Notes: generated by a model not told the origin, from the sequence alone. A stretch of 64,000 nucleotides of DNA from Anoplolepis gracilipes (GCF_047496725.1 NC_132972.1:1726501-1790500), one strand, 5' to 3'; counted from the stretch's first letter, positions 52,551 through 63,623 are shown. A program made the numbers and translations.

Positions 52551-54712
52551 TCGCGCGTACTCCCATCTCCGATGCGTAGTAAACGCATTTTGTCTGAATC
52601 GACGGGATCCCTGATTGTTTACGCTTGTCGAATGCAGTTGCAAAGACCCTCGGAGACGAGGGCTGATTATTAATGCCAGATTAATTCGAGACCTCTGTCG
52701 GCGGTCAATCGATCATCGTCCGCCCGGCGTTGGCTCGCGAAGGTGAAGCTTTCCCGGCGTTGATCGCCATGGCGTCGCGGAGGACGCGCGACGCGCGATG
52801 AAAATGGCCGGAAGATGTTACGATGGTGGATGGGGGAGGGGAATAGGGAGAAAGGGGAGCGCGGAGGAGGAGTAGCGATCCGGCGAAATAGAAGGCAACG
52901 GTCCACGCGCGTTCCCAGCAGCCTATCCTAGATTTATTTCCGTGGACACGTTGCGCAATATGCGCGCCTCGCTAGTTAGCTCGGTGTAACCGCTGACCCT
53001 CATTATAAGTACGGAAGACGCGCCAAAGGGTAATGAGCGTCGTTTACCGAAAGCCCCGATGATTCTCGTTGTCCTACATCGTTAACGCGCCGCGATCCAT
53101 TATCCTGATGTCTCTGTCTCTGTCGATTCTTAACAAGCGTGATTCATTTAAATTCCGCATCACTGCGACGAATCCAATTTCATATCACGAGTTGTTTACA
53201 TGTACTATATACTATATGATGTATACCTATATATATTTTTAAAGTCTGCTGTTTAGCATCTTTTAGTTTTACTAACAATAAATAAATGAAACAAAATTCT
53301 TTTTTTTTTTTTTTTTATTTTATTAGACAATTATACCGCAATATTAGTTACAGATCCTGAAAAATGTTGATGTACGTTGTCAATTAGAATATTTCGAAAT
53401 CACGTGTACTTATCTTTCTGCATTTCTTTCAGATTAATTTGAATATCATGTTACAATTACACGCAATACGTAATCATACCAATAATATATAAAACTGATT
53501 GCAAAAGGGTATCAAAAATTAATTTTACAAGAATGAGTCATATTTTCTTTGTGTGTTTCGTCTGTCATACAAATTGCTTTTTAAATGATCATAAAAACAA
53601 CAGTAAAATCTGTCAAGACATAGATATATCCGAAAAATTACTGAATTAAAAAAATTAAGCTTTCTTCTGCTTTGTATTTTTCTCCAAATTACTGACAAAG
53701 TTTATACTGGAATGACAAAGGAGAAATAATAATATAACTTTAAATCAACCATTTGAAAGCAAACTTTACTATATTTCGAAACTTTGGTTTATTCCTCTTC
53801 CGTTTAAACTAAAAGAGTATTTCTCAACCGGAAGAATATTTTTTATTCGGCCAGATAAATTTATAACGGTTCTTTTGACTTGCAGTAAAACAGTTTTTTA
53901 AGAAGGAAACTCGTATTTATAATAGAACATGCTATTATGTACCGTATGTATTCTGTCAAAGAACGCATTCTTGTACATTAATCTTACAAAAATTTACTAG
54001 AAAGTTTGACGATATACGTTAAAAATGTATAAAAAATTCTCTGCTAAGATGAAAGTTGACAAGGATAGATTGCAGATAAAATACAACCATAAATCTACAG
54101 TACAATTCATAATAAGTCGTTTGAAATCCTACAGAATATGTTTTGTTCGGTGATAGGATTAGATATCTCCCGCAGGGATGTATATTGTTAATACTATTAA
54201 CCCTTACCGTATTATTATTTTTGGCATTTTCTACCTGTACAGGTGAGTCAGCGTATTTTCGATAAGTTTATTAATATGTAAAAGTGTTTTAAAAAATCTG
54301 CAAAAAATGTATATACCTTCTTTGAACATTCTAAATAAAGATTAAAATAATAAATTTGAAAAATAATTTACTTAAATATATTATTTTACGATTATTTGTT
54401 TTCGAGAAATTGACGTTGTTAGAAAAATCAAAAGACAAAAATAATCCATCAGTACGGAATGAGAATTAATAATGTTGTTAGATAATAAATTCTTAGAAAG
54501 CATACAAGTAGGTAAAAATACAGGTAACAGTATGACACATCATAATATACACATTGCTTTGTCATATACGTTGGTGAGATAAGATTATGCCAGTGCTTGA
54601 CAGCAGTTTCGTGCTTGGTAAAGAACGACGATGTGCGCGAAATTGTCGGATATCAATTATGATCCGTCAAAATTATTGCCTAATATTCTCTGTACAATTT
54701 GAACGGTTCACC
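52551..54712. other. intergenic region
   Basis: GC-rich to about 53100, then abruptly AT-rich. No domain-bearing ORF. A T-run lies at about 53299-53317. The last few hundred bases hold GATA-type sites near the LRR gene (54154 TGATAGGATTAGATA; 54579 GAGATAAGATTA). An in-frame upstream ATG at 54587 opens into the LRR frame, but MTRK at 54713 is preferred as the start. Confidence 0.5.
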
Positions 54713-54958
54713 ATGACACGTAAAACAATAAAAATCTTATTTATTGCTCTCGTCTTTCAAGTAGCTGTAATTGGTGTTTCGATGCATTTATCCGAAAAAT
54801 GCTCATTGTGGTGCGACTGTGATATTTGGTACGGATTGCAATACGCCTCTTGTATCGGACGCCATCTTTATAGCATTCATACAGGTGTACCGAACACCAT
54901 ACAAGCTTTGGATTTGTCGAATAATTCGATATCTATTTTAAATAATTATGAATTAGCG
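54713..54958 (+). CDS. LRR membrane protein, exon 1
   Basis: Residues 1-82: signal peptide, LRR N-cap and the first repeat. The donor GTGAGT follows Ala82 in phase 0. The start context is CACCATGA. Confidence 0.88.
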
Positions 54959-56948
54959 GTGAGTATGCATAAGCGTATTTGTCGTACCATACGTTCAACG
55001 AATATTTTCGAAAGATTCGTTTGTTCTATTCAACTCATCCGTCACGAATGACACAAATACCTGATATTATTCTACTGGTAATATTCTAACAATAAGACGA
55101 ATAAACTACAGAGACTTTAAACAAAATTCTTTGTTAATAGAAAATCGCCGACATCTATTCGAATATGTTTTATAAATGATCTTTTGAGTTCCATTCCATC
55201 AACTCTGTTTTTTCCGTTTCTTTCTAAAGATGGAAATCCATAAGAAGGAAAAGGAAAACAATATTACAAAATCTTTTAATAATCTTCTTATTGTGAAAAA
55301 TAGTCTGAAAAGCAATAAATTAAGGGGACACCCAGCTGCGAGTCGGAAAAAAAAGCTTTTTTTCGGGAATATTTTCTGTCAAAACTATAGTGTCACTTCT
55401 TCTACAATTTTTACACGATATCAAAACAACATTAAAACGAACTTTTTTTTTATAAATGCCTTTTGGAGATTGCTCGTTACGTGGACACTATCAGACATTC
55501 TTCCGAAAAAATTCTGAAATATAGTTTAAATGTTGTTTGTGCAGTGTAAAAATTTTAGAAGAAGCGACATAATAGTTTCGACAGAAAAAATTCTCAAAAA
55601 AAAGCTTTTTTTTCCGACCCGCAATTGCGAGTGCCCCCTTAATGCATTTCTTTACTTTTAAAAATCTAAAGATAAAACTCTAAAAGTATGCGTAAAAATT
55701 TTATTTGAATTCTAATAGGATTATGAATATGATTCGAAAATTTAATTGAAATTTTTATTTTTACCTGCCTTTAGACTTACTTTTATCTTTAGACGTTTAA
55801 ACAAAGAAATGTCCATAATCTTGTAATTCTTTAGAGAAAAATCTCATCATAAGAATAACTTTTTCTCTAAAGAACAACTTAACACAACTTCTAAAGATAA
55901 AGGCCTAAAGATATGCGTGAAGCTAAAAATTCTAACTGAATTTTAAAACTATTTATAGCTTTAGAATTCAATTAGATTTTAAAATTGTGAGAAAAACGCT
56001 TTAATTTTCCTAATATTTTTCGCCAATTATTTAGAAATATAACATAACATTTCTTATTTATTTTAGGACGAAAAATTGTTGAAACTTAAATATCTCAATC
56101 TCTCTACGAATGCAATCAGCGAAATTGGTTTAAACGCTTTCGATGGATTATCTGAATTGGCAGTTCTCGATTTATCCCAGAATCATCTTTACTATCTTTT
56201 GCCAGATATTTTCATATCAACAAAAAATTTGCGAATTCTCCGATTATCAAAAAATAATTTCAATTCTCATATACCGAAGTTGAACTGCCCTTGGCTCACG
56301 GTAATAACAGAAATATAAATTTAGCGTTAAAAAATGTATACAATGGTCATACATTTATATCAATATCGCGTATATGTTTAATTATAAAATAGTATTATAT
56401 AAAATGTGTGTATATTATATAAAATATCTTACAAATATTTTTCACGAATGGATTATTTCAGTGCTAGTGTAATACTTTCATTGCAGTGAAATTGTAGACA
56501 TTTACGCATGTGTTTCTTTTATATTCTTTAAATTAATTATATATCATATTTATATATCATCGGTTACCAGAGTCCTTTCCTCTTGTCAGAGGATAGTGAC
56601 CATATATCTGTGGTATACATTTTCAATAATTATAAGACCCACAGTTTTAATGCCGGTTATTCCGAATGATCTAGATTAAAGCGACATTCATAGTAAGATA
56701 CTCTCTGTGGTTTGCCAGTGCCTTCCAAGAGGTGACAATCAAATAAATTTGATTTTTTTTCTTATCAGGAATATATCATATTATATTTAAATTTGGTACA
56801 GAAAGCAGACGCATGACTCATTGCGTCGTTATCACACGCGAGTATATATACAAGCTATTTTATTTTTGACAGTCAAATATTTATAAATTATGAGATTTAA
56901 AAAAAAATATTTCAGATAAAAATTTTTTTTTTGAAGGAGGACAAAAGT

Positions 56949-57020
<72 letters not shown>

Positions 57021-57148
57021 TAAATATATTACAATTTCATTACAATAGAAATATTACATTACGAAAATAATCCATTTATGAAAAATACTTATTCATAATA
57101 ATATTACACATATTTTATATATTATACACATATATTTATTATACATAT

Positions 57149-57198
<50 letters not shown>

Positions 57199-58219
57199 GT
57201 AATATCTATATTATAAAAAATTATAAACAGATGTATATAACAATCAATTCAATGTTATAAACAAAGATATATGTATATACTTTTATTTAACTTTTAAATC
57301 TCATTTTTTTAGGATTTAACTCTGAGTTCCTGTCAAATTAGTTATGTACCGATAGATGCGTTTATCGAACTTTCAAATCTTCGTACTCTTGATCTTTCAA
57401 ACAATTTGATGATTCAATTGGATAACGTTGTCTTGGACAAATTGCATTTTTTGAAATCATTATTAATAGAAGGGTGAGACAACGAGAAATTTGATAATCT
57501 ATTTCTTTTTAAATTTACTTTTATATTATTATACCTGAATTTTTTCAAAAACATTCGGAAATAAAGTATTATTTTTTAATGATCAATGTTCCTGTATCTA
57601 ATGTTTTTTTTTCAGGAATCCTTGGTCTTGTGATAATCTTACGGGCGATTTACAAATATATTTGGCCCGTAGGAATATACAATATTATCCAGTATGTACA
57701 AAAACTTTAGCGCCAAAGAAATTTGAGAAAATGATTGTTTACAATCCACAGATAAAGCGTCGTCCCTCGATAACTTTGGATTCAAACATAAAAAAAAATA
57801 TGATAACGACAAAGAAAATTCCTGCAATTACATCGATATACAAAAACATGACTACGTGTGTTAATACGACAAACAAGGCGAACTTTACGAAAACATTAAA
57901 TACTATATCGCCGTATTGGTTTTTCACATTAGGATTTTTACTTGGTAGCGCCAGTGGCATGCTTATGTGTTATATTTGGCTCTCGAAGAAGATATTTTGC
58001 TGCCGCGACTATCACCCACGAAGAGACAACGATACTCAAAGAATTTCGTTATTGCAAAGTTTATGGCAGTTTGAAGATTCTGTCTTCCATGAAGACACGA
58101 TATCTTGTCCTGGTACTCCACCGCCACCATATCATGATGTCATGTTACGACCAGGACTTTATCGTAATCCATCCGTTACAACAAACTTAAATAATAATGC
58201 TACTATAAACAGTACATGA
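54713..58219 (+). CDS. leucine-rich-repeat single-pass membrane protein, complete four-exon gene (414 aa)
   Basis: Exons 54713-54958, 56067-56300, 57313-57473 and 57616-58219 join in frame (1245 nt with stop). Residues 1-23 are a signal peptide. An LRR N-cap follows with Cys30, 34, 36 and 47. About six to seven LRRs span 63-213, with motifs such as LDLSNNSI, LNLSTNAI, LDLSQNHL, LRLSKNNF and LDLSNNLM. The C-terminal cap starts NPWSCD (215-220). A Lys-rich stalk has N-glycosylation sequons at 291, 297 and 303. The transmembrane segment is about 314-336, and the tail contains CC (342-343) and PPPPYHDV (382-389), a PPxY-type motif. The start was chosen because it sits directly before the hydrophobic signal; an in-frame upstream ATG at 54587 would bury it. 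The family is insect LRR surface proteins in adhesion, neural or immune roles; the ligand is unknown. There is no TIR domain, so it is not a Toll receptor. Confidence 0.9.
54959..56066 (+). other. intron 1 of the LRR gene, carrying a fold-back element
   Basis: 1108 bp, AT-rich, bounded by GTGAGT and TTTTAG. It contains the TTAA-flanked element at 55324-55638. The ORF across 55230-55517 is the element and its flank, not a gene. Confidence 0.8.
55324..55638. mobile_element. fold-back MITE flanked by TTAA (piggyBac-like)
   Basis: TTAA at 55320-55323 and 55639-55642. The left end GGGGACACCCAGCTGCGAGT pairs with the inverted right end GGGGGCACTCGCAATTGCGG. The inverted similarity continues through GTCGGAAAAAAAAGCTTTTT, TTCTGTC.AAACTAT and CACTTCTTCTA blocks, so about 130-150 bp of each half can pair. 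A TTAA target is the hallmark of piggyBac-type transposition. There is no coding sequence. It sits in sense-strand intron 1 and would form a long hairpin in the pre-mRNA. Confidence 0.88.
56067..56300 (+). CDS. LRR membrane protein, exon 2
   Basis: Residues 83-160, phase 0 to phase 0; acceptor TTATTTTAG, donor GTAATA. It encodes the middle repeats. Confidence 0.88.
56950..57016. repeat. (GT)n microsatellite
   Basis: About 33 uninterrupted TG units on the plus (sense) strand within intron 2 of the LRR gene. Confidence 0.95.
57152..57194. repeat. (TA)n microsatellite
   Basis: About 21 TA units, 118 bp before the exon 3 acceptor. Confidence 0.95.
57313..57473 (+). CDS. LRR membrane protein, exon 3
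   Basis: Residues 161-213 plus two bases of codon 214. Enters in phase 0 and leaves in phase 2 at GG|GTGAGA. It encodes the last repeats. Confidence 0.88.
57616..58219 (+). CDS. LRR membrane protein, exon 4 (C-cap, stalk, transmembrane, tail)
   Basis: Acceptor TTTTTTTTTCAG. The first base completes Gly214 and NPWSCD follows directly, the standard LRR C-cap start. Ends with TGA at 58217-58219. Confidence 0.9.
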
Positions 58220-58361
58220 TATAATTAGATTGAACAATGTTATATTATTATTGATTAAAATGACGTTGGTTGCATAGATATAGATGTAGGCTGTTGACAG
58301 TACATACATATCTATCATATTGTTTACAAAAGAATTACCAAAATATGATTTTATGAGATAA

Positions 58362-58367
58362 AATAAA
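58362..58367 (+). terminator. candidate polyadenylation signal AATAAA for the LRR gene
   Basis: First AATAAA after the LRR stop codon, 143 bp downstream. A second lies at 58669-58674. Confidence 0.5.
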
Positions 58368-58651
58368 TTATTTAAATTTTAAAATTATTAATTTAATAGA
58401 TTTAATAGATAAAATTTATATAGAAAAAAAGTTTAATGTGTATTAATAGATGTAATTTCAAATCTTTCTTCATTACAGCAAACAATTTAGATTGTTTTTA
58501 TACGGCAAATTAATACAAGAGTTTCAATTAAAAAATTTGTTGCATTTATATAGTAAGTTTAACTCAATATAATAATGCAACCGAAAATTAACGTATAATA
58601 TACATCATTCTCATATGATGTATGTCAACAGTAAAATAATCATGCACATGT

Positions 58652-58657
58652 TTTATT
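58652..58657 (-). terminator. candidate polyadenylation signal AATAAA for LIPT1
   Basis: Minus-strand AATAAA (plus TTTATT), 232 bp past the LIPT1 stop codon. It lies upstream of the second plus-strand AATAAA at 58669, so the convergent transcripts may overlap. Confidence 0.45.
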
Positions 58658-58888
58658 GTAACATTTTTAATAAATGAATAGTGCATTGATATGATAGTCG
58701 TATATTGAAAAAAAAACTTTGAGAATTTTTTTCTTGTGTGTATAAAATATTATATACACATAATACGTTATCTGTACATATATATAATACAATATGTATA
58801 TATAAATTTTAGTAACTATATTATATATATAATTATTTTCGTTTTTGAACACAATTCAAACAGACGTGTGACTGTCCGAAGTTTCAGG

Positions 58889-59253
58889 TCATTGCAGCGT
58901 AACTTCGTCAAATCTTCTTACATTACTTTCATCTACGCTTTGGATCGTGTTTAACGTAACAATCTTGCCACCAATCGCGGTGATTATATTTTCTGTTACT
59001 TCATGGTTGTATTTTGTACCACGAAGATTACTAATCACACTCGCATCTTGATCAAAGTCGGTCGATACTAATCCAGCGGGCAAGCTCATTCTGATTTCCT
59101 CCACGATACCATCTTGTACTTCCAAGTTTAAATTTAAACGATGCATTTTACCATCGTGAGCGGGAACATCGAGTGTACGAGTAACTGTAAACTTTGGTGT
59201 CTTGCCGAAATTCCAATCCCAGGAACGAAACTCGTCGACAAACTTATCGATTC
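58889..59253 (-). CDS. LIPT1: LIPT1 exon 4
   Basis: Acceptor TGTATACAG. The G carried over from exon 3 plus GA gives Gly278. Ends DEVTLQ and TGA at 58891-58889. Confidence 0.92.
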
Positions 59254-60988
59254 CTGTATACACATAATAATTTTTTATAAAAAATATTTTAATCCATTAT
59301 TATTAACTAACTTTATACATATATTTTATTCTCAATAATCGCGATAGCAAGATTTCAAAATTGTTAAAAGAAAAATGTGTATTTCTGTGTATGTGTATAT
59401 GAATCGTGTTTTTTTACTTTCAAAATATTTTTCGAATAATAAGCGTTAATTTACTTACCAGGAAACCAACTTTCAGTTGGATTAATATACTGGAAGCCTT
59501 TCTGTTCCTGAACAAGCGCATATCTTCCGTCTTCGAGAACGAGAGCTTTTGTACGCATATATTCCCAGCCAATAGCAGATATAAGCTTATCCATTTGGAT
59601 ATTTCGATTTATGTCGGACAAATTCTTTATTGTTGAACGTGTAGAAGTCGTTGCATTCGTAACGATACCATTCTGAAAGAATGCATGTAATTCATTACTT
59701 CTTCTTTTCATGTATGATATTCTATGTGACTTCTATTTATGCATAAATCATGAAATGATCTTCCATAAACAATAGCGATATTTAAATGCCATCATGATAT
59801 TGTTGTCTCGCAACTGTCTTGAAATTGTGTTTTTCATGATTCACGTATATGCATATTTAAAAAGCACATATGCAGCTGTATCTGTTTTTCATGATTATGT
59901 AAATGCATATTTAAAAAGCATATCTATATGCATGTACGTCAATCATACCAAAGAAAATCTTACCTCTTTTTTTTCAAGAACCGAACTTAGATTAGTTTTA
60001 TTCACGTCAACTAAAAGCGTGCAATGATGATAAGCATTCGGTCTTCCTAACTTTGCAGCCGTTCCAGATACCTATACAATAATGCCAAAAATTGTGTAGT
60101 TAAAATAAATGCAAGGAATTATTTCTATATATATTTCTGAAATTCGCTTAAAAGAGATAATTGATACGATGATAACACTTATAAATAATTCATAATTTTT
60201 AAATAAATTTAGAGTGAACAAATTATCTCTATTTTGGAATGAGTATAATCTATTTTTAGAATCACACACATACATTTAAAGTACATTACATTATTCGTAT
60301 TGAAATATTTCGTTATCATATTAATTGTATCATATTAATGTAATGATAGTGACTGACTGTACATCTATATCGACTATGTTATAAATAAATCATATAATTA
60401 ATTTAACAATTAGTTAAAATGTTTAAATAATATTTCGCAAATAAGATGATTCTTTAGGTAAATTACATTAAATGATACCTTGTAATCTCCCTGGACTATA
60501 ATATCGTCGCGTTTGTTGATCTCGCTCTTTAAACCCCATTGTCGAAACAAGGCGTTTGTGATGATGTTGAGATTATACTTTCGATCGTATCTTTCTTTCG
60601 ATGTAAAGAAAGTTAAATTGAGATTGCCTTTGTCATGGTAAACGGTACCGCCACCGCTATTTCGTCGTGCCAGAACGATATCTTCCTTCTCGGCCGCATG
60701 AACGTTACATTCGAGCCAGGGATTCTGATGACGACCGAATACTATGCACGGATCGTTTCTCCAAAGAAGCAACACGTGATGTTTCGAAAAGTCAAAGTTG
60801 CGATACAGCCAGTGCTCCAGCGCCAGATTGACAATCACATCCGTGGATTGCGAGATGAATACTGACTTCTTGATCGGGTCGATGTCATTGTTCGTGGTGT
60901 AGGTCGACGCGTGTCTGACGACTCCTCGAATCCCGCCGAGACACGGGAAACAGTGTCTGGAGATGAGCAGTCTGACGGACAGAGACAT
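58889..60988 (-). CDS. LIPT1: lipoyltransferase 1, mitochondrial (lipoate-protein ligase family), complete four-exon gene (398 aa)
   Basis: Exons 60988-60479, 60071-59964, 59672-59459 and 59253-58889 join in frame (1197 nt with stop), close to the usual length of about 370 residues. The N-terminus (1-30) is Arg-rich and lacks acidic residues, as a mitochondrial presequence should. The LplA/LipB-type catalytic domain shows WRNDPCIVFGRHQNPW (76-91), the lipoyl-binding RRNSGGGTVYHDKGN (108-122), and GDYKVSGTAAK (167-177), in which Lys170 corresponds to the catalytic lysine of LplA. YHHCTLL (184-190) follows. The C-terminal accessory domain contains SWFPGIDKFVDEFRSWDWNFGKTPKF. By family knowledge it transfers lipoyl groups onto E2 subunits of 2-oxoacid dehydrogenases in the matrix. 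All key residues are intact and the gene looks functional. Confidence 0.95.
59459..59672 (-). CDS. LIPT1: LIPT1 exon 3
   Basis: Residues 207-277 plus one base. Acceptor TTCTTTCAG, donor G|GTAAGT. Leaves in phase 1. Confidence 0.92.
59964..60071 (-). CDS. LIPT1: LIPT1 exon 2
   Basis: 36 codons (171-206) starting VSGTAAKLGRPNAYHHC. Acceptor TTGTATAG, donor GAG|GTAAGA. Phase 0 on both sides. Confidence 0.92.
60479..60988 (-). CDS. LIPT1: LIPT1 exon 1
   Basis: Residues 1-170. The donor is AAG|GTATCA, slightly non-consensus, immediately after the codon for catalytic Lys170. Phase 0. Confidence 0.92.
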
Positions 60989-61075
60989 TGCGTCACGTGA
61001 AAGAACTGTGGAACTTGGTTGACGAACACTCGATTGGCTGGGCTGCGGACTACCTGGTTAACGTCACGTGACTTC
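60989..61075 (-). promoter_or_regulatory. LIPT1 proximal promoter with E-boxes and CCAAT
   Basis: CACGTG at 60994-60999, a palindromic GTCACGTGAC at 61063-61072, and on the minus strand a CCAAT (61037-61033) between them. There is no TATA box. The arrangement is typical of housekeeping promoters; GTCACGTGAC is the form bound by TFEB/USF-type bHLH-zip factors. Confidence 0.5.
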
Positions 61076-61223
61076 TATATCTCAGTCTGTATATCAGTCT
61101 TGGTCTGACAAGATGAATCGCGAGGTTTTTGAGTTGTGAAATACCTCTGTGTCACGGGTAAGATCAGCCTTGGCTCAGTGGTCAAAATATATAATATATA
61201 TATATATATCTCTTGATAGACCT

Positions 61224-61379
61224 TTATTGATGGAGATGCTTCGTGACGTTGGTCTGGCTCGTGGTGACGGAAATCAGGTAGTCGTGCAGGGCGATAGTTT
61301 GATGCAACCACTTCCAGGTCTGGTCCAGGGTGTTGATGCGGTACCGGATACCCAAACAATCTCGGCAGTCCTTTTGCAT
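61224..61379 (-). CDS. small ORF of 51 codons, possible unrecognised single-exon gene or last exon
   Basis: ATG at 61379 with G at -3 (GGAGGAATGC), the first ATG downstream of a possible start region that contains CCGGAAGT (61425-61432). The product begins MQKDCRDCLG and ends VTKHLHQ. 38 of 50 codons after the ATG end in G or C, like the exons of the real genes here and unlike the AT-rich flank. The stop TAA overlaps AATAAA (61228-61223), so cleavage would follow immediately. A CAG directly upstream (CTGTCAG, 61392-61386) could also be a splice acceptor, making this a terminal exon. I recognise no domain; two Cys and two Trp are notable. LIPT1 starts 236 bp downstream on the same strand. Family and function are unknown. 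Confidence 0.4.
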   Translation of the reverse strand: MQKDCRDCLGIRYRINTLDQTWKWLHQTIALHDYLISVTTSQTNVTKHLHQ

Positions 61380-61424
61380 TCCTCCGTGTGCTGACAGTTT
61401 GAATCTCAAGTTAAATCACCCGCG

Positions 61425-61960
61425 CCGGAAGTAAGTTCGCTCGGGGTAACCTGCGCTAACGTCGATGTCCGTTGGCGACGACTGCTGCCGTTTACACAAC
61501 ACACAAGTAACCTTCCTCGATTCGTCGTACGACGCTGCAAATACGATCGATGCTCGTCGATGAATACGGAATGAGGCGTGCTGTCGGATTTAGACTTTAT
61601 ATGAAGACGACGCCTTCTCTACTGGCGACGAAGGTAAAGAGAGGGGATCGCGTTTAGCTACTCGGAACTCGGAGAGGTTATCTGAGTTCAAAGCGCAAAG
61701 TACAGCTGACGGATGCGTGATACAAGTCGCGGCCGCGGCTCGCGGTGGCCTTTTTGCGCTCTTCGTCTTCGCTCTATTCCACTCTCCACCTCCACTCGTC
61801 CCCACTCCCCACTTACGACCGAATTTCAGGCGCGTAAATATCGCGATAAGGGGCCCCCCCCTTCGCCTGTTATCTCGAGAGTACATACATTCTCGAATCG
61901 CGTATTATCATCAGACGTCTTGTTTTGCGATACGTCTGGCTGTCGATTAAAGAGCTTATG
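61425..61960. promoter_or_regulatory. CpG-rich flank with ETS-type site
   Basis: Abruptly GC-rich compared with both sides. It starts at CCGGAAGT (61425-61432) and ends near 61960. Overlapping ORFs on both strands in this block have no domains and are not called. It probably contains the start of the small ORF transcript and perhaps a divergent one. Confidence 0.35.
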
Positions 61961-62432
61961 TTGCAGCGCGTATAAGCTCATGAGAAGTAAATAATATATT
62001 ACGTAGATTCTTTTTTAAAAATTTTATATAATTTAATTAATATGTATTTTCTCTCGTTTTCTCTTACGTCATTGATAAAATGCGAATCTTAATATTATAT
62101 AATATTGCGAATTGTGGTTTTGATAAAAAAGTTTATGGAAATATGTATTTATATGGTATAAATTAGGCATATCACAGATGAGGTACATGTATATATTTAA
62201 AACAGATGAAAGTTTATATGTGATATTTTTCTTTAAAAGTTTTATGTCTTTTATTTTTTCTCATTTATCGAGTATTAAAAAGGAGTTTAGATATATAAGC
62301 TTTTTTTAAAGATATATCTTAATGAGATTTATTCGATCAAATTATTTTAATAATTTGATTTGTATATTGATAGAATTGAGACGAGTGCACAAATCTGTTT
62401 ACATTTTGCTCCAATCGTAATCAATATCAAAA

Positions 62433-62435
<3 letters not shown>

Positions 62436-62476
<41 letters not shown>
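62436..62476. repeat. (AT)n microsatellite
   Basis: About 20 AT units, 42 bp left of the near-palindrome. Confidence 0.95.
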
Positions 62477-62488
<12 letters not shown>

Positions 62489-62517
62489 TGTAACTTAAAT
62501 ATCATATTATAAAATAA

Positions 62518-62625
62518 GGCAAGTTTTTTAATTCATCAATTGATCAATCGTATGATGCGCAAATGCAGCACGTCTTGTATTTACGCATCATGCGATTCAT
62601 CAGGCGATGAATTAAAAAACTCGCC
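62518..62625. repeat. 108-bp near-perfect palindrome (hairpin or tiny fold-back element)
   Basis: The left arm GGCAAGTTTTTTAATTCATC and the reverse complement of the right arm GGCGAGTTTTTTAATTCATC continue in register through TGAT.AATCG.ATGATGCG.AAAT. About 53 nt per arm with roughly ten mismatches and almost no loop. No clear target duplication. Confidence 0.8.
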
Positions 62626-63623
62626 CATAATTAAGTTATAGTATATATATATGTATATATAGGTGACTTTTTCGATTATAAATGTCGCAAACATCGTATC
62701 AGCGCGTTACTTTAAGCTGACGAACGCACTTAAATCTTTTTTTCACTGCTATTCTATTTATTTATAACGAAGATATTACATGTACATACACTGTACTCGC
62801 AACATGATGCGTGTTGGATCACTCGTGTAAAGTCGTTAATCGTTCACGTGTCAATTACTATCGCACACTCCGAGAGAGGGCTACTGATAAGCAGGTTATT
62901 ATCACTTCGTACTTTTCTCTTCCCCCCCCATGAAGAGCCTTACCGATGTTGAACTTATATATGATGATGCGCATAAAAAATATAAAAGACCAAGATTTTG
63001 CGGGTCAATGTATGTATCGCTATCAATATCTTCTCAATATTTATCGCGTTAGTTAATATAAGTCTTTCTACTTTACACACTATATAGCATATTTGTTAGA
63101 ATATAATTCTATTGAGATACGTAAATGCATTGCGTATTAACCATTATAAAAAACTATGATTGCTAATATTGTTAATTAATTTAATTATTTATATTACAGA
63201 TGAGAGAATAGCATCTATAAAGGAATTAGCAAACTTGTTAATCCAGGAGTAATTAATTTTTTGAAACTGAATTAATTGTCTTCATAAAAATGTTAGTATA
63301 TATACGTTAATAGAAATATTTTATTTTATTAAAAGATGAGAAATAAGTATTCCTAACATATATATATATATATTATATTTTATATTATTATTTTACATGA
63401 AAAAATATAAATTGAGCTATTATGTCGCAACAAAGAGCGCTTGAATTAAACCGGGCCGCAGAAATGGAACGTTTTTGGGAGTTACGTCGCGACGTGACGT
63501 GAGAAAAGGATGATGCGCGTGATACGCACGTTGAATAGATTTCGGTGCTGTAGGACGCTCAAAAGTCTCAATATCTCGGTAGAGATATCAGTCAGTAATT
63601 GCGGAGATTTACAATCGGCGCGC

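Larger units (their letters stand above)
56301..57312 (+). other. intron 2 of the LRR gene
   Basis: 1012 bp, very AT-rich, ending in a T-rich tract and TTTTTTTAG. It contains the GT and TA microsatellites listed separately. Confidence 0.8.
61961..63420. other. intergenic AT-rich region
   Basis: No ORF with a recognisable domain. It contains an AT microsatellite, the 108-bp near-palindrome at 62518 and short TA arrays. Confidence 0.5.
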
